NCBI RefSeq assembly: GCF_004168625.1
Contig: NZ_SDWW01000038.1
Location: 1-47,553 of the forward strand
DNA: 47,553 nt
From: Pengzhenrongella frigida
GTDB lineage: Bacteria > Actinomycetota > Actinomycetes > Actinomycetales > Cellulomonadaceae
Direction of reading: 5' to 3'
A program made the translations under genes and the position numbers. Each line of letters starts with the position of its first letter. Position 1 is the stretch's first letter. The notes below the pieces were generated by a model. It saw nothing but the letters and a program-made list of their open reading frames with translations. It was not told the origin of the DNA and did not search any database. Of the stretch, positions 43,096 through 47,553 are shown piece by piece.

Positions 43096-43815
43096 ATGGA
43101 CAACTCTAGCGGAGTCGGCGTCCTGGACAAGGCAGCCTCGGTTCTCAGTGCCCTCGAGGCCGGCCCGGCCACCTTGGCACAGCTGGTCGCCGCCACCCAC
43201 CTCGCCCGCCCGACAGCACATCGGCTCGCCGTCGCCCTCGAACACCACCGCCTGGTCGCACGCGACATGCAAGGTCGTTTCGTGCTCGGACCACGCCTCG
43301 CCGAGCTCTCCACGGCCGCCGGCGAGGACCGCCTGCTCGCCGCGGCGGGCCCGGTGCTCACCGCCCTGCGCGACCACACCGGTGAGAGCGCCCAGCTGTA
43401 CCGCCGTCAGGGCGACCAGCGCATCTGCGTCGCCGCCGCGGAGCGCCCGATCGGCCTGCGCGACTCGATCCCGGTCGGGGCCGCGTTGTCGATGCAGGCG
43501 GGCTCGGGCGCCCAGATCCTGCTCGCGTGGGAGGAGCCCGACCGGCTCCACCGCGGCCTGCAGGGCGCGGCGTTCACCGCCACCGTGCTCTCGGGCGTCC
43601 GACGTCGGGGGTGGGCCCAGTCGGTCTCCGAGCGCGAGGCCGGGGTCGCCTCCGTCTCCGCGCCCGTGCGCGGGCCGTCGGGACGGATCGTCGCCGCGGT
43701 GTCGGTCTCCGGACCGGTGGAGCGCCTGAGCCGTCAGCCCGGCCGCCTGCACGCAGCGGCCGTGGTCTCGGCAGCCAACCGGCTCACGGAGGTCTTGCGC
43801 CGCACCGGCGAGTAG
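43096..43815 (+). CDS. ndgR: IclR-family regulator of leucine synthesis (NdgR/LtbR-like)
   Basis: 239 residues. Winged HTH at about 8-70 ([27 protein letters not shown]) and IclR effector domain at about 85-235 ([54 protein letters not shown]). Known: the IclR gene divergent from leuCD controls it in Streptomyces (NdgR) and Corynebacterium (LtbR). Same arrangement here. ATG at 43096 agrees with a promoter ending 6 nt upstream. Confidence 0.92.
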   Translation: MDNSSGVGVLDKAASVLSALEAGPATLAQLVAATHLARPTAHRLAVALEHHRLVARDMQGRFVLGPRLAELSTAAGEDRLLAAAGPVLTALRDHTGESAQLYRRQGDQRICVAAAERPIGLRDSIPVGAALSMQAGSGAQILLAWEEPDRLHRGLQGAAFTATVLSGVRRRGWAQSVSEREAGVASVSAPVRGPSGRIVAAVSVSGPVERLSRQPGRLHAAAVVSAANRLTEVLRRTGE

Positions 43816-43832
43816 TCCCGGAAGAAACGACG

Positions 43833-43864
43833 AAGGCCCGGTCACCGAAAGGTGACCGGGCCTT
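43833..43864. terminator. bidirectional terminator between ndgR and tRNA-Glu
   Basis: AAGGCCCGGTCACC-GAAA-GGTGACCGGGCCTT: perfect 14-bp stem closed by a GAAA tetraloop, 17 nt after the ndgR stop and 7 nt from the tRNA-Glu 3' end. Serves both convergent units. Confidence 0.9.
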
Positions 43865-43871
43865 ACTGACG

Positions 43872-43944
43872 TACCCCCGACCGGATTCGAACCGGCGCTA
43901 CCGCCGTGAGAGGGCGGCGTGCTAGGCCGCTACACAACGGGGGC
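43872..43944 (-). tRNA. tRNA-Glu(CTC)
   Basis: 73 nt, minus strand. Anticodon arm CCGCC-CTCTCAC-GGCGG gives anticodon CTC; T-loop TTCGAAT; acceptor GCCCCCG/CGGGGGT with a G1-U72 pair; discriminator A. CCA is not encoded. Confidence 0.95.
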
Positions 43945-44027
43945 CTTTGCAGCTTCACGAACCGAAAGATCCGGAACGCGTTGAACTACCGAGTGGAGAC
44001 CATACCGCAATCCGGTAGGTCATCACG

Positions 44028-44099
44028 CTGGGGTACCAGGACTCGAACCTAGAATGTCGGTACCAGAAACCGATGTGTTGCCAATTACACCATACCCCA
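44028..44099 (-). tRNA. tRNA-Gln(CTG)
   Basis: 72 nt, minus strand. Acceptor TGGGGTA/TACCCCA, D-loop AATTGGCA, anticodon arm TCGGT-TTCTGGT-ACCGA gives CTG, T-loop TTCGAGT, discriminator G. Lies 83 bp before tRNA-Glu and is probably co-transcribed. The pair next to gltX is a conserved actinobacterial arrangement. Confidence 0.96.
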
Positions 44100-44186
44100 T
44101 GGGGTACCGACCCCCCCGAGCTTGAATGGTCATGGCCGTGTGAACAGCCATTGCCGCACAATCCGTGGGGGTTGCACCGGTCGTAA

Positions 44187-44215
44187 ACTCTACCCGAGCC
44201 GATGGGGTGGGTCCA
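44187..44215 (-). promoter_or_regulatory. candidate promoter of the tRNA-Gln/tRNA-Glu unit
   Basis: TGGACC (44210-44215), 17-bp spacer, TAGAGT (44187-44192) on the minus strand; start near 44180, about 80 nt before tRNA-Gln. The rest of 44100-44356 shows no gene. Confidence 0.45.
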
Positions 44216-44327
44216 ACCACGTCCCCTTCCACCCGCGGCTCCCGTCGGCGCCTCCCGCTCGCACCCTCGCCAAAAGGTGTCCGACCTCACGCGCGCCGTT
44301 CTCCCCCGCCGGGTCGGGCTCCGCGCG

Positions 44328-44354
44328 GTCGGACGCGTCGGACGCGTCGGACGT
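44328..44354. repeat. three 9-bp tandem repeats after the HAD gene
   Basis: GTCGGACGC, GTCGGACGC, GTCGGACGT at 44328, 44337 and 44346, ending 2 bp from the HAD stop codon. Confidence 0.85.
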
Positions 44355-44356
44355 GG

Positions 44357-45112
44357 CTACAGCCCGAGGACCCGTCGGAGCTCGTCCAGGCCGTGCACGA
44401 CGACGACGCCGCTCGCCACGGCCCGCGCCACCGTCGCGGGGTCGACGGACCCGGACGGCGACGGCCCCGGGACCTGGCGGTCGAGCCAGACCCCGACGAG
44501 GCCCGCGTCGGCCGCGGCGACCGCGTCGATGTCGAGCTCGTCGCCGACGTAGGCGGTCCGCTCCGGAGTCGTACCGAGCCGCGCGCACGCCTCGACGAAC
44601 ACGCGGGGGTCCGGCTTGCCGAACCCGAAGGTGTCGACGCCGACCAGCATCGGGACGGAGTCGCCGAGCCCCACCCGGTCCAGCTTGAGTCGCTGGCGGG
44701 CGACCGAGGCATTCGACAGCGCCCCGACCGGGATGCCGGCGGCCAGCAGCTCGCGCACCACGCCGGCGGCGTCGTCGTGCGCGACCCAGGCGGCACGGAA
44801 GCCGGACTCGAAGACGGCATCCCACTCCTCGAACTCCGCCGCGTCGAGGATCGGCCCGCCGAAGGCACGGTGCAGGTCGTTCGCCCGCGCCATCCGCTGC
44901 GCGCGGTACCCGACGGCGCCGCTCGTGTAGCTGCGGTAGTGCCCGTTGCGGTCGGCCCGCCAGTGCGCGAGCACCTCGCCGTGCCGGTCGGGTGGCAGCT
45001 CGGGCAGGAAGGTCGCCGTCGTCCCCGCAAGGGCCTGCCCGAACGCCATCCGGGTGTCGACCAACGTGTCGTCGATGTCGAACAGGACGCCGTCGACGCG
45101 TCGCGTGCTCAC
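44357..45112 (-). CDS. HAD-superfamily hydrolase
   Basis: 251 residues. Motif [16 protein letters not shown] (nucleophile Asp and acid Asp), motif II in PVGALSNAS, conserved Lys in [10 protein letters not shown], motif [19 protein letters not shown]. Helical cap between, so a phosphatase of the phosphoglycolate-phosphatase-like type; substrate unknown. GTG at 45112 overlaps the gltX stop (GTGA), so it is coupled to gltX. Confidence 0.92.
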   Translation of the reverse strand: MSTRRVDGVLFDIDDTLVDTRMAFGQALAGTTATFLPELPPDRHGEVLAHWRADRNGHYRSYTSGAVGYRAQRMARANDLHRAFGGPILDAAEFEEWDAVFESGFRAAWVAHDDAAGVVRELLAAGIPVGALSNASVARQRLKLDRVGLGDSVPMLVGVDTFGFGKPDPRVFVEACARLGTTPERTAYVGDELDIDAVAAADAGLVGVWLDRQVPGPSPSGSVDPATVARAVASGVVVVHGLDELRRVLGL

Positions 45113-46641
45113 CCCAGCGTCTCCCGCAGCCCCCGCAGCCGTGCGAGCGAGCTGTCCTTGCCGAGGATCTCCATCGACTCGAACAGCGGCGGCGAGACCC
45201 GACGACCGCTGACGGCCGTACGCAGCGGCGCGAACGCGAACCGCGGCTTGATCCCGAGCCCGTCGACGATCGCGGTCTGCAGCGCGACGTGCACCGGGTC
45301 GGCGGTGAAGGCGTCGGTCGGCACCGCGGCGAGCGCGACGAGGGCGGCGTCGAGCACGGCGGCGGCGTCGTCGCGCAGGGCCTTGACGGCCTCCGGCTCG
45401 AGCACGACGGCGTCGTCGGCCGCGAACAGGAACCCGAGCATCCCGGGCGCCTCGCCGAGCAGGGTCATGCGCTCCTGGACGAGCGGCGCCCCGGCGTCGA
45501 GCAGCGCGCGGTGGGCTCCGCCGAGGCCGGAATAGGTGTCGGCCGGGACGAGGCCGGCCGCGTGCAGGTACGGCACCAGCCGGTTCCGGAAGTCCTCGGG
45601 CGCGAGCAGCCGCAGGTGGGCGGCGTTGATCGCCTCGGCCTTCTTCAGGTCGAAGTGGGCCGGGTTCGGGTTGACGTCCACGACGTCGAACGCCGCGATG
45701 AGCTCGTCGACCGAGAAGATGTCGCGGTCGGGGCCGATGCCCCAGCCGAGCAGCGCGAGGTAGTTGAGCAGACCCTCGGGCGTGAAGCCGTGCTCGCGGT
45801 GCAGGAAGAGGTTGGACTCCGGGTCGCGCTTGGAGAGCTTCTTGTTGCCCTCCCCCAGGACGTACGGCAGGTGACCGAACACGGGCAGCACCTCGGCGAC
45901 GCCGAGGGCGAGCAGTGCGCTGTAGAGGACGACCTGGCGCGGGGTCGAGGAGAGCAGGTCCTCGCCGCGCAGCACGTGGGTGATGCCCATGAGAGCGTCG
46001 TCGACGGGGTTGACCAGCGTGTACAGCGGCTGGCCGTTGCCGCGCACGATGACGTAGTCCGGGATCGACCCGGCCTTGAAGGTCACGTCGCCGCGGATCA
46101 GGTCGGTGAACGTGACGTCGCCGTCGGGCATGCGCATGCGCAGGACCGGGGCGCGGCCCTCGAGGCGGTAGGCCGCCTTCTGCTCGTCGGTCAGGTCGCG
46201 ATCGAAGCCGTCGTAGCCACGCTTGGGGTCGCGCCCGGCGGCGCGGTGCCGTGCCTCGACCTCCTCGGGGCTTGAGAAGGACTCGTACGCGTACCCGCCC
46301 GCGAGCAGCTTCGCCGCGACGTCCGCATACAGATCCATGCGCTGCGACTGCCGGTACGGCTCGTGCGGGCCGCCGACCTCGACGCCCTCGTCCCAGTCCA
46401 GGCCGAGCCAGCGCATCGCATCGAGCAGCTGCAGGTAGCTCTCCTGGCTGTCGCGCTCGGTGTCGGTGTCCTCGATCCGGAACACGAACGTGCCGCCCAC
46501 ATGCCGGGCGTAGGCCCAGTTGAACAGCGCGGTGCGGATCAGCCCGACGTGCGGGGTCCCGGTCGGCGACGGGCAGAACCGGACCCGGACGTCTTTGCCG
46601 GTGGGGGTGCTGGCGGGGGCAGTCGTAGCGGTGTCACTCAC
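45109..46641 (-). CDS. gltX: glutamyl-tRNA synthetase
   Basis: 510 residues. Charges tRNA-Glu (and, in bacteria lacking GlnRS, tRNA-Gln for later amidation). HIGH-type motif [40 protein letters not shown], and KMSKS-type [13 protein letters not shown]-terminal anticodon-binding helices. GTG at 46641 with TAGTCT 6 nt upstream and no ribosome-binding site: leaderless. The 15-residue Ala/Thr-rich start is not part of the fold. Both tRNA partners are encoded downstream. Confidence 0.97.
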   Translation of the reverse strand: MSDTATTAPASTPTGKDVRVRFCPSPTGTPHVGLIRTALFNWAYARHVGGTFVFRIEDTDTERDSQESYLQLLDAMRWLGLDWDEGVEVGGPHEPYRQSQRMDLYADVAAKLLAGGYAYESFSSPEEVEARHRAAGRDPKRGYDGFDRDLTDEQKAAYRLEGRAPVLRMRMPDGDVTFTDLIRGDVTFKAGSIPDYVIVRGNGQPLYTLVNPVDDALMGITHVLRGEDLLSSTPRQVVLYSALLALGVAEVLPVFGHLPYVLGEGNKKLSKRDPESNLFLHREHGFTPEGLLNYLALLGWGIGPDRDIFSVDELIAAFDVVDVNPNPAHFDLKKAEAINAAHLRLLAPEDFRNRLVPYLHAAGLVPADTYSGLGGAHRALLDAGAPLVQERMTLLGEAPGMLGFLFAADDAVVLEPEAVKALRDDAAAVLDAALVALAAVPTDAFTADPVHVALQTAIVDGLGIKPRFAFAPLRTAVSGRRVSPPLFESMEILGKDSSLARLRGLRETLG

Positions 46642-46647
46642 CGGACA

Positions 46648-46653
46648 AGACTA
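46648..46653 (-). promoter_or_regulatory. leaderless-type -10 element of gltX
   Basis: TAGTCT on the minus strand, exactly 6 nt before GTG at 46641; no Shine-Dalgarno. Confidence 0.5.
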
Positions 46654-46684
46654 GTTGCCGCCCCCGGGGCGTTCGTCGCGGCTG

Positions 46685-47467
46685 TCAGTCGCGGCGGATG
46701 ACCGGGTTGCGGAGCACGCCGAGGTCCTCGATCTCGATCTCGACGACGTCGCCGTGCACGACCGGGCCGACGCCGGCGGGGGTGCCGGTGAGGATGACGT
46801 CGCCCGGCAGCAGGGTGAACACCTCGGAGATGTACGAGACCAGGTGCGCGACGTCGAAGACCAGCTCGGACGTGCGCCCGTCCTGCCGCGGCTCGCCGTT
46901 CACCCGTGCGGCGACCCGCAGGTCGTCGGTGTCGAGGTCCGTGACGATCCACGGGCCGAGCGGGCACGACGAGTCGAAGCCCTTCGCCCGTGTCCACTGC
47001 CCGTCGGTGCGCTGCACGTCGCGGGCCGTCACGTCGTTCGCGACGGTGTACCCGAACACGTGCGCCAGCGCCCGCTCCGGCGTCACGTTGCGGGTGATCT
47101 TGCCCATGACGACGGCGAGCTCGGCCTCGTGGTGCACCTCGTCGGAGTACGGCGGCAGCACGATCGGGTCGTCCGGGCCGATCACGGAGGTGTTCGGCTT
47201 GAGGAACAGCAGCGGCTCGGTCGGCAGGTCGTTGCCGAGCTCGGCGGCGTGCGCGGCGTAGTTGCGCCCGACGCCGACCACCTTCGAGCGCGGGATCACC
47301 GGGGCCAGCAGCCGCGGGCCGTCGGCGAGCAGGATCCGCTCCCCGGTCGGCGTCACCGGGGTGAACAGGGGGTCGCCCGTCAGCACGACCAGGTACTCCT
47401 CGCCCGGATCACCGGTGACGAGGGCGTAGCGGGGGTCGTCTCCGGTGGTGAATCTGGCGATGCGCAT
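46685..47467 (-). CDS. fumarylacetoacetate hydrolase-family protein
   Basis: 260 residues, complete FAH domain at about 60-255: VVGVGRNYAAHAAELG, metal-ligand region HHEAELAVVMGK, GYTVANDVTARDVQRTDGQW, RAKGFDSSCPLGPW, and ILTGTPAGVGP. Members are acylpyruvate hydrolases, oxaloacetate decarboxylases or HHDD isomerases, all Mg-dependent; which one cannot be told. ATG at 47467. It precedes gltX by 43 nt; the same pairing occurs in mycobacteria (Rv2993c-gltX). Confidence 0.93.
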   Translation of the reverse strand: MRIARFTTGDDPRYALVTGDPGEEYLVVLTGDPLFTPVTPTGERILLADGPRLLAPVIPRSKVVGVGRNYAAHAAELGNDLPTEPLLFLKPNTSVIGPDDPIVLPPYSDEVHHEAELAVVMGKITRNVTPERALAHVFGYTVANDVTARDVQRTDGQWTRAKGFDSSCPLGPWIVTDLDTDDLRVAARVNGEPRQDGRTSELVFDVAHLVSYISEVFTLLPGDVILTGTPAGVGPVVHGDVVEIEIEDLGVLRNPVIRRD

Positions 47468-47473
47468 GAGGCA

Positions 47474-47479
47474 ACCCTA
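47474..47479 (-). promoter_or_regulatory. leaderless-type -10 element of the FAH gene
   Basis: TAGGGT on the minus strand, 6 nt before ATG at 47467. The remaining bases to the window end (47480-47553) show no gene or other structure. Confidence 0.45.
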
Positions 47480-47553
47480 GGTGTTGTGGCTCATGAGGTT
47501 GGTGACGCGGGGGTCGTGAGACGAGGACGGGTCCCCGTCGGCAGGATGTGAAG

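Overview
The window reads as a high-GC actinobacterial chromosome, most likely a Micrococcales/Cellulomonadaceae-type organism. This rests on very high third-position GC, frequent GTG starts, and gene order that follows what I recall of the actinobacterial blocks nadD-rsfS-gpgP, rplU-rpmA-obgE-proB-proA, rne, mutM-rnc-rpmF-yceD-sepIVA-coaD-rsmD-recG-fakA-rpmB, thiL-ddl-gpsA-plsC-murA-hupB-leuDC-ndgR and tRNA(Glu/Gln)-gltX-FAA hydrolase. Species assignment is inference from proteins and synteny only.

Layout. (1) 1-3263: the right end of an integrative element lodged in tRNA-Ala(GGC). It carries a DUF4913-like protein, a methyltransferase-like protein that has lost its SAM and catalytic motifs, a tyrosine integrase and a small excisionase. 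The other end is outside the window. (2) 3264-12907: tRNA-Ala, then on the minus strand a long ribosome/proline/NAD block: rplU, rpmA, obgE, proB, a tandem-GNAT gene, proA, a 50-residue membrane protein, nadD, a Pro/Ala-rich membrane-anchored protein with an in-frame repeat, rsfS and a histidine phosphatase. (3) 13057-16738: RNase E/G with a very long acidic/basic N-terminal extension and a long leader. (4) 16739-18337: a Stealth-family sugar-phosphate transferase whose best start appears to be AUC. (5) 18546-21018: a DosS-like GAF-GAF histidine kinase convergent with a DosR-like regulator. (6) 21080-31540: minus-strand DNA repair, RNA processing, cofactor and division genes (mutM, rnc, rpmF, yceD, sepIVA, coaD, rsmD, an ABC exporter, recG, fakA), with rpmB divergent. 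(7) 32072-43815: GNAT, thiL, DUF3515, ddl, a Cys/Met-metabolism PLP enzyme, gpsA, plsC, murA, hupB, leuD, leuC and the divergent IclR regulator ndgR. (8) 43833-47553: a bidirectional terminator, tRNA-Glu, tRNA-Gln, a HAD hydrolase, gltX and an FAA hydrolase-family gene.

Two genome-scale habits are visible. Many genes inside operons overlap by 4 nt (ATGA/GTGA), implying translational coupling. Many operon-first genes have a TANNNT-like -10 element only 6-8 nt before the start codon and no Shine-Dalgarno sequence, implying leaderless transcripts. Most genes are ordinary housekeeping. The less ordinary items are the degenerate methyltransferase in the mobile element, the double palindromes in front of xis, the AUC-start Stealth gene, the kinase retaining the DosS haem-ligand motif, and several short tandem repeats.
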